Origin: Dendrocalamus latiflorus
Lineage: Eukaryota; Streptophyta; Magnoliopsida; Poales; Poaceae
DNA: 64,000 nt
NCBI GenBank assembly: GCA_017311315.1
Contig: CM029654.1
Location: 23,829,879-23,893,878 of the forward strand
Reading direction: 5' to 3'
Position 1 is the stretch's first letter, and each line of letters starts with the position of its first letter. A model generated the notes under the pieces. It did no database searches. It had not been told where the DNA came from and was given only the letters and a program-made list of their open reading frames with translations. A program made the translations under genes and the position numbers. Positions 46,148 through 56,860 of this stretch are shown here, piece after piece.

Positions 46148-46987
46148 GTTATTAAGTCGTCCGATTAGTCGGCAAGTCGGCACAGGAGCTCTGACTAGTT
46201 CCGTCGACTCGACTAGCTGAGCTAGTCGGCCGACTCGCCGACTAGTCGACGATCAATCGCGGCTAGTCGTGCTGTCCGAGTCGGGCGACTGGTGCAGTGC
46301 TGCGGTCCGAGACTCCCGAATCAGGCGGCGACATATACACGGGCGAATACAGAGTACAGAGGGAACCCTAGCCTCGCCGCCACGCCACCGACGGCGCCCA
46401 CCGCCACCTCCTCAGCCCTCCCCTGCCTCAGCACCTCCTCCTCCTCAGCGCCCAGCGCCGCCTCCTCGGACCTCCCTCCCCTGCCGACCCGACACGTGGT
46501 GAACGCCGCCGCCTCGGACCTCCCTTCTCCGCCAACCCGAGTCGCGGTGCCGTCGCCGCCTCGGACCTCCCTCCTCCGCCGACCCGAGGCATGGTGCCGT
46601 CGCCGCCTCGGATCTCCCTCCTCCGCCAACCCGAACCGGTGAGCACTCCCTCCTCTCCTCTCCTCTCCTCTCCTTCCTCTGGCAGCAGTAATGTCTCCTC
46701 TCTTTCAGTCCTTCCTAGCCTGAGTCCTGACTCCTGACCTTCCTCCCCTCTTTTCCCCCTCTACCTTCAGATCCTTTTTTCCCTTGATCTCCCTTCACTC
46801 TGTTTTTGCGGCTCTGTTTTCCTCTTGTGGCAGTAGCAACAGCAAGTAGTAGTAGCAGTAGAAGGAAGCAAGTAGTAGAAGCAGCCGGCATGTAGTAATA
46901 GGCTAGTCGGCGACTAGTCGTGACTAGTCACGACTAATCGGCAAGTCGGTAGCATAACGACTCGACTCGACTTTACGACTTAATAAC
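46148..46987. mobile_element. Foldback element with AGTCG subterminal repeats and GC-rich payload
   Basis: Perfect 12-bp inverted ends GTTATTAAGTCG and CGACTTAATAAC. Both subterminal regions are dense in ACTAGTCG/CGACTAGT words. The interior (46269-46646) is very GC-rich, with about four copies of a roughly 48-bp unit containing GCCGCCTCGGACCTCCC, followed by a GGTGAGC donor-like site, so it looks like a captured gene 5' end. No transposase. No clear TSD, and the superfamily is uncertain. Confidence 0.7.
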
Positions 46988-47747
46988 CTTGTCTCCCATT
47001 CATAGACACGACAAGGAACATCTCATTCACATTCTGGAATCTGCATGGAAGAGGCACATCAAGTAACAAAAATGCTTCTTAAAAAGCATAGGTAACAAAA
47101 AAAGCTTCTTAAAAAGCATAGCAATTTCACACCAAAACAAAGAACAGACAGTTATAGTTAATCCTAGAGACAGGCCACATGAATAATATGTGGATGCTAC
47201 AATCAGAATATTAGTACTTAAAACAGACAAAAAGAACCTTGAATCCGTGATGACAGCTCATACAGAAAACACTATCACAGTTCATGGGAAGAGAAACCGA
47301 GAAACATGACTGAGAAACCGAGAAACATGACTGGTAGGGTCTTTTCTGACATCAAGTACAACAAGGTAGATACTCAAATTAAAGTTATTGTTTTGTTAAA
47401 AAAAAGAATGTTCAGTGTTTTGTTAAAAAAAATGTAAACAAAAGCGCTTGTAGCTTTAGCCAGATAATATCCTCCACTCTTAAGCATTTGAATTATGTGG
47501 CACTCTTATCTCAAAAAGTTGACACTCCCCACATCCAATGTTAAGTTATAAAGTCAAAAATTACATCAAAGAAAATATATTCTCAACTTCAATAGTCCTT
47601 CATCTCAAAAGATCCAATGTTAATTTATGCATTCGTTTATTGGAGGTCAAAAATTGAAGTTGATGCCGCTTTTGGATCCATGCAACTATGCAAAAATTCA
47701 TGTGGTTTTCCTATTCCTGTGTTCCAAACACACAATCCTATAAAACT
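46988..47747. other. Intergenic DNA, nothing recognised
   Basis: AT-rich with short local repeats (for example GAGAAACCGAGAAACATGACT twice near 47296). No gene. Confidence 0.4.
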
Positions 47748-47785
47748 AGTAAAGTGCCCGTGCGTTACAACGGAGTACCAAATGA
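47748..47785 (-). mobile_element. Helitron 3'-terminus-like sequence (minus strand)
   Basis: The plus strand reads ACTAGTAAAGTGCCCGTGCG and then TTACAACGG; the complement ends CGCACGGGCACTTTACTAGT, the common grass Helitron terminus. The 5' end was not found. Confidence 0.4.
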
Positions 47786-48759
47786 GGGTGGTACATATCA
47801 GTAAACGTAATCCAAAACCGTTCCATGAACATTTTGTTTATCTTACGCACATATATATCCATATTTAGTAGTGTATGGCGTTTCCTGAGAAACATTAGTA
47901 CAAATGAAATATATAAGTCATATAGGATGTAAGAATATCTTTGTAAACTGAGCATATGTTCTCTTCTGCATTTGATTAATTGGTGCCATTGATCTGACAT
48001 AAACATTGATATGTTAATACTCCATTATCTTTCGTGGTGACAGGAGCATGCATGTTTTATTGAGTAGGATGATTGGTCAGAGAACACTCCTTCAATATTC
48101 CTGGTTTGATGAGAATGCTATAGCGCTGCCCAAAAGAAAATGTAGGTATGATAAGCTTTACCTGTTGTAAAGCCTTGATCAATGGTTTACCCCTATAACT
48201 GACATGGAATTTTGCTTTAGCCAGTAGCCCCTACAAGATACAGAATGTTAGGAGAGGAATAGTTCCTGGTATAAATAAGACTTCCAGACAAAGTATCACC
48301 TCAGTGTCAAACTCTCCAGATTGGACAGTGATGTTGATGTCGGAGATGATCTTAACAAGATCAACCAATAAACAATATTCCATGAAAATTTGGAATTGAA
48401 ATCATGATTTTACTTCCCAAGTCCTCAATTTGTGATTGCCCCAAGTCAAGAAAATCTCTCCACTATGCCAAACATGTCTGAAAAAAGGAATTTATCTGAA
48501 TATCATCAATAAAAAAGGACCAAATGAAATTAATGTCGGGCTATGGGCCTTAGCATAACTATATGATTAGCTAAATGAACAATGGTTCATTGAATCACAA
48601 TCTGAACGCTGAAGTCTCAATCTGAACACTAAACTCAGATAGCAAAATTTAGTACTATTCATCTTTTATGGCCAAATGGTAAGTAATTAAAACAGTAGAA
48701 GCTTTATACAAGCTTTTTATGCCCAATTACTCCTTGATTTTTAGGCAAGAAAAGTGTGG
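47786..48759. other. Intergenic DNA, possibly Helitron body
   Basis: AT-rich. If the Helitron end at 47748 is real, this sequence would be inside the element. No coding motif seen. Confidence 0.3.
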
Positions 48760-49020
48760 CTATCGATGTTTTAGTATCGATCTTACGTATGATTATTTAG
48801 ATTCGGGGAATCTCTTGACGACCTGGCTATGATTACACAGAGAAAGACACAGGGATTTTATATAGGTTCGAGCCTTCTCCTGGGAGAATAATAACTCTAC
48901 TCCTGTGTGACTATTACTCAATGAACTGATTACAATCAAGAAAGAAAGTAATGCTGAATGTCTTGCGTTACTTCAATTGTATGTCCACTCTTCTACTTGA
49001 CGTCAACCCTTATATAGCTT
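48760..49020. mobile_element. Possible LTR fragment, gypsy-like
   Basis: TTTTATATAGGTTCGAGCC followed by CTACTCCTGTGTGA resembles the transcribed part of grass gypsy LTRs. No ends or TSD found; weak call. Confidence 0.25.
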
Positions 49021-49271
49021 GCGAAGTGGTAGCGGTTGCTCCACACCAAGAGACGCCTTGACATTTAGAATATTCAGGCTGCTATAAGCGTACTGATGGC
49101 AATACCCTGCAAAAGGGCACCTAATAATAGTGTTGTGATTTACATCACATAGTGTCATTATGGAGCATACATAAAAACCCATATCAGCCCTTGTTTGCAA
49201 TGCCATTGAGATTATGAATGCACTGCAGTAACAATAAATACCTGAGAGCTGCACAAAACCAACATATTAAT

Positions 49272-50531
49272 CTAGTCCTCATCTTCATCAGGAATAAGTC
49301 TAACAGGGCCCTTCACCCTGCTAGCGTTATATCCACTAAGCTCCTGGGCAGGAACTCTTCTGCAGCAGCACAAACCGACTTCCTAGCTGGCAATTGCTAT
49401 GGCTTTCTCTTCTTCCCAGAACAGCCCCCTCCTTCTCCTCTACTGATTGCCTGCATGCTCCCCTTCTGATCTGTAATAACAAGAATGAAACCTCAACTCT
49501 ATACCATTAAAAACAAAAACCCAAGCACATACAAATTCAACAGGCAATTATGTACCAGCTGTCAAATGAGACAATGAGTGACCAACAAACCTTGCCGCTG
49601 CTTGTGTATTCACAGTAGTGGTAGGACCTAGTGGTGCTACAGTTCAGAATTCAAGCAGTTAGTACATATCTATGCATTCGTTAAGCATGCAACAAGAGTG
49701 AATAAGCAGTCAAGTACCCTTGTCCCAGTCCTCAAATCGATTTAACTTCTCCTGCCACAGGTTAACCTTTCCTGCATCCAATTTAAGTAGCAAAAAAGTT
49801 GACAAAAAAATAATCAAATTTTCCATCCAAGATAGGCCCACATAGAATTCTTCACCCAACTACCCAAGAATCACAAGTATGAAACTTCCTCATGTCCAAA
49901 TCTTTCTGCCAATACCCCCACGAAAAACTGAACCATGTCAAAGGTGAAAATACAAACCTACAAGTTCTGTCTGTTCCGATCCACAAAATCTATACTAAAA
50001 CCATAAGCATATTCAGCAAACCCATTTACACATTTTTGCGAATGAACTACACAGTAATAGAGGGGAACATCCTACCTATGTTCCAATTAGCACCTCTGCA
50101 ATCTAGCTTCTACTCCAAGGGTGGCGCAAAAAAAAAAAAGTAAACAACGAGATAGGGTACTCAGAGATAAGAGAGCTTACGAACTCCTTCCTGATAGGGT
50201 GCTCGTCCGGATCAATCCCCGAACACCTCAGCCACACTACAAGAACCCCCAAAGGAAGACATTTAATCAGAAAAAAGGCGGATGTCATGCAGTTCATATA
50301 GCGAAACGGGGAGTCACTAGTTCCTGCCTGCGAAAAGGGAGGTGGCGGCCTGTGCCACGGCGAGGAAGGCGTGCGCGTGGCGCAGGGGGGGGGGGGGGGG
50401 GGGGGGAGCTCTACGACAGCGTCGGGGTCCTTGGCGAGGTGGTCCCCCACGGACTCGGCGACCCCGAGCATGTCCTCGGCGGCGGACACGAAGGAGGGAG
50501 GCGGCGCAGCCGATTCCGCCTGCACATGCAT
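49272..50531 (-). pseudogene. C1D-like nuclear nucleic-acid-binding protein, five-exon pseudogene
   Basis: C1D proteins (Sas10/Utp3/C1D family) bind structured nucleic acid and assist exosome rRNA processing in the nucleus. Five exons can be traced on the minus strand: 50531-50328, 50236-50181 (CSGIDPDEHPIRKEF), 49771-49718, 49636-49556 (PTTTVNTQAAARFVGHSLSH) and 49470-49272 (SMQAISRGEGG, ending VRLIPDEDED). Introns are retained, so it is not a processed copy. Lesions: a 22-base C tract in exon 1 after residues VVEL shifts the frame before AFLAVAQAATSLFA; the exon 1 donor is GC; exon 3 is 54 bases instead of 55, breaking ERL..W; exon 5 has a TAG at 49397-49399 and a further shift before the C-terminus. 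Splice sites of introns 2-4 remain canonical. Sequencing error could explain the homopolymer but not all lesions. The start codon is uncertain. Confidence 0.82.
50385..50406. repeat. 22-base homopolymer (G on plus, C on minus)
   Basis: An uninterrupted run inside C1D exon 1, at the point where family members have a mixed Pro/Leu-rich segment. Its length sets the downstream frame and is error-prone in sequencing. Confidence 0.95.
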
Positions 50532-50701
50532 TCCCTATCCTATTCCGGTGTTCTTCTTAGGTTTTTAGAATCCTGCGGATCAAAGAGGCCCTAAAAAAGG
50601 AAAATTCCTTCAACTGTCTGTCAATTTGACGCAAATAGGAGGGTTGGTATTGATTTATGTATAAAAGCCAATTGCCATGCAAATCATATCTTTTTGGAAA
50701 T

Positions 50702-50847
50702 ATTTGATGATTTGCCCCACCTTTTATGTGAGTTTGATAAAATACCCTATGATATCTCACTTACATGTGGGTCCAGGGCCCGCATGTAAGTGACACATCG
50801 TAGGGTATTTTATCAAACGCAATGTAAGATGGGGCAAATCATCAAAT
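50702..50847. mobile_element. Hairpin MITE, 146 bp
   Basis: Starts ATTTGATGATTTGCCCCACC and ends with its inverse complement. The arms are about 65 bp and meet near a CCAGGGCCC centre. Non-coding, about 170 bp upstream of the first Met of the C1D pseudogene. Confidence 0.88.
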
Positions 50848-51180
50848 CTCCCAGACCTATTATCCAGATTACATTACAGTGACACTAAACAGGAACCAAG
50901 AGTACTTCACTCACTACAAGATTACAACAGTCCACAGGTGTAAGGATCATTCCCCAGGAATGTAGTCTACAAGGACATGACAGAGCAATCGTGCGCTTCC
51001 TATTAGTTGATTCATGTGATTATCTCGTAGATTTCTTAACAAAGAATCATAAAACTGCTATTGTTCTTTTCTCTAACATCCAAAGTCAGCACGCGCAATG
51101 CTGCAATACAATCAGTGGACTCCTACAGCAGGAATGCCTAAACATTCACTGGCCACCCTTGTGGTCCCCCCCCCCCCCAA
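50848..51180. other. Intergenic DNA before the MULE
   Basis: No gene. A run of 13 C at 51166-51178 abuts the left terminal inverted repeat of the MULE and obscures its exact start. Confidence 0.5.
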
Positions 51181-51387
51181 GAAATTTTATCATGTCACCG
51201 TTATACAGTTTTATCCGTACAATAAGCCAATAAAAGAGAGGCACGTGTAAAGTAGCATGCTGCAGGGAGAACTCCTGCTGCAGGGCCCTTCCCACCAGTG
51301 CTTTTTGCCTCTCCTTCTCATCCCAGATATTCTTCCCGCTAGTCCACCACTGCTGCTCTTCTCTTCTTCCCTTTGTCATCCAGCAGC

Positions 51388-51629
51388 CGACCTCTTCTTC
51401 CCGCCACTTCATCCAGCAGCCAGCAAACCAGTCACCGTTGCCATCCAGCAGCAGCCGACCTCTTCTTTCCCGCCGCTTCATCCAGCAGGCAGCAAAGCAG
51501 TCACCGTTGCCATCCAGCAGCAGCAGCAGCCGGCCTCACCGTTGGCATCCAGCAGCAGCCGGCCTCTTCTTCCCACCACTTCATGCAGCAGCCAGCAAAC
51601 CAGTCACCGTTGCCATCCAGCAGCAGCAA
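51388..51629. repeat. Minisatellite in the MULE 5' region, units of about 70 bp
   Basis: Three to four imperfect copies contain CGACCTCTTCTTCCCGCC, CAGTCACCGTTGCCATCC and CAGCAGCAGC runs; one copy is partial. It gives open frames on the plus strand rich in Ser/Pro/Gln that I do not regard as genes. Confidence 0.85.
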
Positions 51630-52027
51630 ATCTGCAAGGCTACAGAACAACTAACTACCAGCCAGGCAGCTCCTCTTCATCCAACAAGGCTTCATTAGCA
51701 GGTGCATCCATTTAGTACTCTGTGGGGGAGAAAACGTTGCAATAATTATACTCTGCATTTACTCAACAGACAAACATTTTAAAACAGATTTCTGAAATCA
51801 TGAATAAATTTGTAGTACTTGCAGACTGCATGTTTGTCAATCATATATAGTACTTGCAGACTGCTGTGGGGAGAAAACATGGATGAAACCGGACATGAGT
51901 CAGGAGATAGAGCATGGAGCACAGAAGGGATCAAAAACACTGGATTGAAGTAAAAGTCATCTCTTTCTTTCTTGTTCTTACATTTTTGTGAACGAACAAA
52001 ACATGCTAATCTAATCTATTAATTTAG

Positions 52028-54334
52028 GCCTACGGAAACATTCGAATTGCATCAATCAGATGATCATCATGCAAGCGAGGAATCATTTCCATTTATGTTG
52101 GACTTGGAACTTAAGATTGGAACAAAAGTAGCATCAGAAGAAGAGGCCTATGAGCTATACAACTAATATGCTATTAATATGGGTTTCAGTATTAGAAAAG
52201 GGAATAAACGAGTTGTGAATGGAGTTATCCGGCGACGAGAATTTCTTTGTTCAAAAGAAGGAGAGAAGAATTCTAACAAGGATGCTCCTGCACAACGAAA
52301 TCATTTGTCAACAAGAACCAATTGCATGGCCAGAGTTCGGTTTATAATTACAGATAACATTTGGGAGATTACTCATATCAATGACATGCATAATCATGAG
52401 TTTGCAACACAGGAAGAAAAACACAATTTGAGATCTGGGAGGAAAGTGTTGGACTCTCATGCTGCTATCATGACATCCATGTACTGTGTTGGCATAAAAC
52501 CAAATCAGTTATTCAAGTACTTGGCAACACAAGTTGGAGGTGTGAATAATGTTAGCTTCACAAAGAGGGATTGCTACAATTTCTTACAAACAATTAAGGA
52601 AATATGATTGGAGCAGGGGATGGACAAAGTGTTTATGAACACTTCAAGCAGAAACAGATGGAGGATCCATTATTTTTCTATTCAGTCCAAGTGAACCAAC
52701 ATGGTCAGATGACCAATTTCTTTTAGAGGGATGAAAGATCTAAGGTGGACTATGATTTCTTTGGAGATGTAATGGTGTTCGATACAACTTACAGAACAAA
52801 CAAGTATAACTTGATTTGTGCACCCTTTGTTGGAATTAATCACCATTGGAAGAATATACTATTTGGGTGTGCTTTTCTATCAGATGAAACAATTGAATCC
52901 TTCATTTGGCTATTCCAAACATTTCTTGATGCTATGGAAGGTCGTCAACCAAAGTGTATTTTTACAGATCAAGATCAAGCAATGGCTAATGCAATTCAGA
53001 TTGTGCTCCCAGATTCATGTCATCGACTATGCTTATAGCATCTCACTGTAAATGCGAAGAAGCATCTTGTTGGATTATATGGAAATCCCTCATTCAAGGC
53101 CATGTTTCACAAATGCCTTTCAGGGTGCTATATAGTATTGATGAATTCCAATCAACTTGGGAAGACATGATTACAACATTCAACATAGAGAGTAACAAGT
53201 GGCTCACAAGATTGTATGATGCTCGCGAAAGATGGTCAACGACATTTAGTGTGGATATTTTCTCGGCAAGGATGAAGTCCACCCAAAGGAGTGAAAGCAC
53301 AAACAATGTCTTCCGTCAAATTTTGGGCTTGTGCTTACCTCTGGTAGAAGTGATTAAACACTATGAAGAGAAAGCTAAAGACATGCGCCACGTAGAGCAA
53401 GACGATGATTTTCATTGCAAAAATGGTAGCCTTGCAGATTTTGTGGCCAAGGGAGGAATTTTGGGGCATGCTGCTAATGTATACACGGTAAAATTATTTA
53501 TGATGTTTCAGGATGAGTTATTTGAGAGTTTGGGACTGAATTGTCTAGAAATTGAGAATGATGGCCAAGTGGTGACATACACACTAAATAAAGATGGCAA
53601 GAGGTACTTCTCAGTTAAACTTGACCGTCTTGATCTCAAAATATGCTGCAACTGCAAGCTATTTGAAATTTTGGGTTTGTTGTGTTGCTATTGTTTGAGG
53701 GTACTTCTCATGAACAATATACATAGCATACCAGATTTGTATATATTGCCGAGATGGACTAAATGTGCTAAAGAAAGAGCTATTTTTTCCTCTCTCGAAC
53801 CATCAAATGACCAAACTTCTACTCACGCATTGTGTGCAAGTGAGCTGAATCACATAGGACATATTATTTTCAACAAGGCTTCATTAACACCCAGAGGGAC
53901 TCAGATTGTGAAAGATAAATTAAAGGAGGCATTAATCTCGGTGGAGAATGAACTAGAGTGCAATCTTGGTGGCAGCACAACTAACTACTTAAATGAAGGG
54001 GTTGAGGTGTACGATCCACCACATATCAGGTTGAAAGGGTTAACTATGCTAGAATCAAATGTTAGTTTGAAAACAAGAAGAAAAGAAAAAATGCTTCACA
54101 AGCCACACATGTTTCATTAATGAAAGAAAATATGCAGCCTATCACTTCTCAAATTGGTGTTAAAAAGAAGCAAAACATTGCTGCTAGAGGTAAAAAAAAA
54201 CAAAGATCTAATGAAGCTACACAACCATCTCAAAACAGTAAGTGAAATTTGAAGTGTTCTTCTATGTTCTAGACTGCATTACCTTTATTCCCATTGTGAT
54301 GTCTTATTGCTTCATTGCAGGTATTGCTAGTTGA
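52028..54334 (+). pseudogene. FAR1/FRS-like MULE transposase pseudogene
   Basis: The order is an acceptor TTTAG at 52027; a FAR1 DNA-binding (WRKY-GCM1) region with MGFSIRKGNKR and INDMHNHEF; a MULE transposase core with VMVFDTTYRTNKYN, CIFTDQDQAMANAI and STQRSES, consistent with D, D, E positions; a SWIM-like finger CNCKLFEILGLLCCYCLRVL; and a last small exon 54321-54334 after a GTAAGT donor at 54238. Lesions: TAG/TAA stops at 52164, 52724 and 53036; frameshifts near 52600, 53130 and in an A-run near 54085; and Tyr in place of the SWIM His. Host FRS genes descend from such transposases, but the flanking inverted repeats show this is the element's own gene. The longest intact piece is 53017-54120. 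Confidence 0.88.
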
Positions 54335-55040
54335 ATAGAAAGAGAGATACTTTCTTTTGGCTTCACGAATCAAGATAGCGTGTCAAGGACAACACTTTTG
54401 TTGGTTTGAGGATAAGATATGTCAAGTTCTTTTGTGGTTTCAGGACAGTCTAAGCTATTGTCTTTCGGTTGGAAACCAATTTAGCTATATCAATCTAAGC
54501 TATTGTCTTTCGGTTGGAAACAAATTTATCAATATCAATCTAAGCCAATATGTTACATCATGCACCATAAGACAACATCTACATCAATAAAACATGAAAA
54601 GGAAAGGAAAAAAACTATACTTGTATACTGATCATACTGCAAATAACCACAGGAAGATGACTTTTTCCACGACAAAGTCCACACATTAAACACAAGCCCG
54701 CGGCAACAATCATAAAAAATCCAGGCATTTAACATTACTAATTGCTAATTGCATTCAAGCAGCACAAGCTCACAAAATGTGCTTCATCCAGGCATCCGTA
54801 ATTTCATCCAAGCATTGCTAATGTGCTTCATTAAGCACAAGCTCACGACGGATTGCATTCATTCAGGCATCCGTAATTTCAAGTTTTGAACACAAACATT
54901 CCATAATCCTCCCATTAGTAGCAAGAGGTTTGGACAGAAACATCTAGATTCAACAATCGCTATCGAGACGCGCCGCACTTTACCACTCCACACCGCAACC
55001 AATACCACTAGCATATGGGAAAAAAGGGAAAAAATCATAC

Positions 55041-55141
55041 CTTCATATGGCGACTGCGCCGCCGCCGGCCCAAGGATCATGACGTTGAAGTAGCGCATGT
55101 TCTCCTGATCTCCTCCGACGGCGACGAGCTGATCCCCAGCG
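55041..55141 (-). pseudogene. Captured UBC13-type E2 exon, copy 1
   Basis: On the minus strand an intron-like TTTGTGCAG is followed by an exon coding GISSSPSEE-like then NMRYFNVMILGP and QSPYEG, and then a GTATGA donor. This is the second-exon region of UBC13/UBC35-type ubiquitin-conjugating enzymes, which build K63-linked ubiquitin chains with a Uev partner. Copy 1 has an 8-base insertion (ATCAGGAG) before the NMRYF codons and six extra bases giving AA in GPAAAQ. The catalytic Cys exon is absent. A captured fragment inside the MULE, not a gene. Confidence 0.85.
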
Positions 55142-55183
55142 CTGCACAAACCAACCCATTCAAACAACACAAGAAATGCAGAG

Positions 55184-55745
55184 CAGATTGGGGCGGGGCA
55201 GATCGGGGCAGGGCAGAGCGGCGGAAGAGATCGGGGCGGGGCGGGGCGGAGCGGCGGGGATAGCAGCGGCGCCGGCCAGTGGGAGGCGAGGAGGAAGACG
55301 AAGAAGAAAGAAGAAATGCAGAAATCATACCTTCATATGGCGACTGTGCCGGCCCAAGGATCATGACGTTGAAGTAGCGCATGTTTTTCTGATCTCCTCC
55401 GACGGCGACGCGCTGATTCCCGGCGCTGCACAAACCAACCGATTCAAACAACACAAGAAATGCAGAGCAGATCGGGGTGGGGCGGATCGGGGCGGAAGAC
55501 ATCGGAGCGATCGGGGCGGGGCGGGGAGGAGCGGCGGGGATAGCAGCGGCGCCGGCCAGTGGGAGGTGAGGAGGAAGACGAAGAAGAAAGAAGAAAGGCA
55601 GAGCAGATCGGGGCGGGGCAGCTCGGGGCAGGGCGGATCAGGTCGGTCGCGGCGGGGCAGAGCAGATCGGGTCGATCGCGGCGGGGCGGGGCAGAGCAGA
55701 TCGGGGCGGGGAGGAGCGGCGGAAGAGATTGGGGCGAGCGGGGCG
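55184..55745. repeat. GC-rich repeats (AGAGCAGATCGGGGCGGGG type)
   Basis: Many imperfect copies of GCAGAGCAGATCGGGGCGG and related words fill the space between and beside the captured exons. Long open frames here on both strands (Gly/Arg/Ser-rich) arise from composition. This may be an expanded piece of the captured gene's 5' region. Confidence 0.8.
55331..55425 (-). pseudogene. Captured UBC13-type E2 exon, copy 2
   Basis: Second copy, about 290 bp from the first, with the same splice signals and the frame pieces PGISASPSEE and NMRYFNVMILGPAQSPYEG. It carries the same 8-base insertion (here ATCAGAAA), so the lesion came before the duplication. It lacks the extra Ala codons of copy 1 and is closer to the parental exon. 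The flanks, including GGCCAGTGGGAGG-type sequence, are duplicated too. Confidence 0.85.
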
Positions 55746-55912
55746 CGGCACGGAGCTTGAGGGGCAGAGGCAAGACGGGGCTCGCGAGGATGAAAGCAGA
55801 GGCGAGAGGATGAATCTGGATGCCTCGAGGCTGCCTCCCTCACTTTACACGTGCCTCTTTTATTGGCTTGTTGTATAGATGAAACTGTGTAACGGTGACA
55901 TGATAAAATTTC

Positions 55913-56860
55913 TCCCCCGGGGGGCATTCCGTCCAACACCTTGAGGGCGCTCGCAGACACTGTCTACCAGGCACCCACAAAGGTCACACCCATCCTACCA
56001 ATTTGTATGCCCAACCTCGCCGTCACTTGCTTACATGCTCCCCGCGCACCAAAGTGCACAACATAGCACCGAAGATTGCAAGCATGGGAAAAATACATAA
56101 GCTTAATTTCTAGAATACTTACATAGCATAGTTTTAAATCTACCTATTTTGATTCAATACATTGAAGACACTCTTACATGCAGAGGCAGATCTAGGTCTA
56201 TGACAGTCTAGGCTGCAGCTCCGGGCATAGGATTTTTATCAATGCAAAGTCAAGTAAACTTATGGCACAACCATTCTCTAACCTAAATAGTAGTGGTCTC
56301 TAGCCCTCAGTAGCCTAAGACGTGATAAAATTCTAGATTCACCTCTGCTTACATGTAGAACAAGGCTCCTCTATTGACATTAAGGACGGCAACAGTTATA
56401 CCGTACCATTTATACAAGAAACTCTTTGAAAATTGATCGTCTTCCCAGAAATTCGATCTTGTAATGCTTCATACTCCCTCTCTGCCAGAGCTTTTAAGTG
56501 ATCCTAATAGAATTTGAAAATAAGTAAAATTAAATTATTAATGAATCACTATAATGGTTCGCAGGTTCAGTGACGCACTCAGAAAAAAGGAAAATGAAAT
56601 GCATGGAAAGTATGGAAGGAAGATAGTAAAAAGATTGAAGGAAAACATTATGACTCATAATTCAAATAAAGTGGCATCGTTTCGCAACTAAGCAGTTTAT
56701 GCTAAGTGCGAAAATGGACTTGGTCAGAAGGGAGTGATTTTCAGCAAAAAAAAATAAAGAATATTAGAAGAAAGACACAGGCTCTATCTGTCCAGCACAC
56801 TTGCAAAACTGATACTTTCCATTAGGATCACAAACCGATCTATACCTACTGCACTACCGT
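55913..56860. other. Intergenic DNA, nothing recognised
   Basis: Sequence between the MULE and a MITE. No coding or repeat structure that I can support. Confidence 0.4.

Larger units (their letters stand above)
51181..55912 (+). mobile_element. FAR1-type Mutator-like element (MULE) with terminal inverted repeats
   Basis: Inverted ends of about 72 bp: 51181-51253 and 55842-55912, both starting (from outside) GAAATTTTATCATGTCACCG and ending AGGCACGTGTAAAGT. By eye they differ by five transitions and a 2-base indel. Between them lie a FAR1/FRS-like transposase pseudogene on the plus strand and, toward the right end on the minus strand, two copies of a captured UBC13-type exon. Outside, C-rich runs on both sides hide the TSD. 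The element is autonomous in origin but dead. Confidence 0.85.

Noticed and set aside
51257..51715. 152-codon Ser/Pro/Gln-rich frame in the MULE left part
   Set aside because: Open in three frames because of a roughly 70-bp minisatellite; no domain.
55077..55960. Long Gly/Arg- or Pro/Ser-rich frames on both strands in the MULE right half
   Set aside because: They follow from GC-rich repeats; only the short E2-like exon text is meaningful.
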